A stretch of 7,550 nt of DNA from Bradyrhizobium sp. (GTDB lineage: Bacteria; Pseudomonadota; Alphaproteobacteria; Rhizobiales; Xanthobacteraceae), in contig JAICIT010000109.1 of the NCBI GenBank assembly GCA_025960445.1, positions 1 through 7,550 of the forward strand, written 5' to 3'. Made by a program: the position numbers and the translations under genes. The notes beneath the pieces were generated by a model. That model was not told the DNA's origin and did no database searches. It saw only the letters and a program-made list of their open reading frames with translations. Positions 6,859 to 7,550 of this stretch are shown piece by piece (position 1 is the stretch's first letter; the number at the start of each line of letters is the position of its first letter).

Positions 6859-7550
<692 letters not shown>

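Overview
The window is high-GC DNA, roughly 60-65% G+C by eye. It reads as chromosome of an alphaproteobacterium, most likely Bradyrhizobium or a close relative in the Nitrobacteraceae. That assignment rests on how familiar the MutS and 3-oxoadipyl-CoA thiolase sequences look, plus codon use. It is an inference, not a database result. Six protein genes fill almost the whole window. No tRNA, rRNA, CRISPR array, insertion sequence or phage gene was seen, and no gap without a gene exceeds about 235 bases.

Bases 1-2967, plus strand: a SsuABC/TauABC-type ABC importer followed by an OsmC-family gene. The order is substrate-binding protein (its 5' end is outside the window), an 83-base gap with a 7-bp hairpin, the permease, then the ATPase. 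The ATPase start overlaps the permease stop by one base (TGATG). After a 53-base gap comes an OsmC/Ohr-type thiol peroxidase with its own strong ribosome binding site. The arrangement suggests uptake of a sulfonate-like or other small organic solute, with a thiol/peroxide enzyme made alongside it. The substrate cannot be read from the sequence, and no desulfonating monooxygenase gene is present.

Bases 2968-3883: a short gap with two inverted repeats, one of them a perfect 8-bp stem that may be a terminator or a remnant of a dispersed palindromic repeat. It is followed by an unrecognised multi-spanning membrane protein (264 residues) whose two halves look like an internal duplication. This gene converges on mutS with only 26 bases between the two stop codons.

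Bases 3884-6625, minus strand: a complete, intact mutS (913 residues), the mismatch-recognition ATPase. Bases 6626-6858 form a divergent regulatory region with a good sigma70-type promoter facing right and a spaced inverted repeat that could be an operator. From 6859 a pcaF-type 3-oxoadipyl-CoA thiolase gene runs off the right edge. It belongs to the last step of the beta-ketoadipate pathway for aromatic compounds.

Overall this is ordinary core and metabolic gene content, and I found no evidence of a new defence or mobile system. The points most worth a second look are the transporter-OsmC linkage, the internally duplicated membrane protein, the palindromic element downstream of the OsmC gene, and the mutS/pcaF intergenic region.
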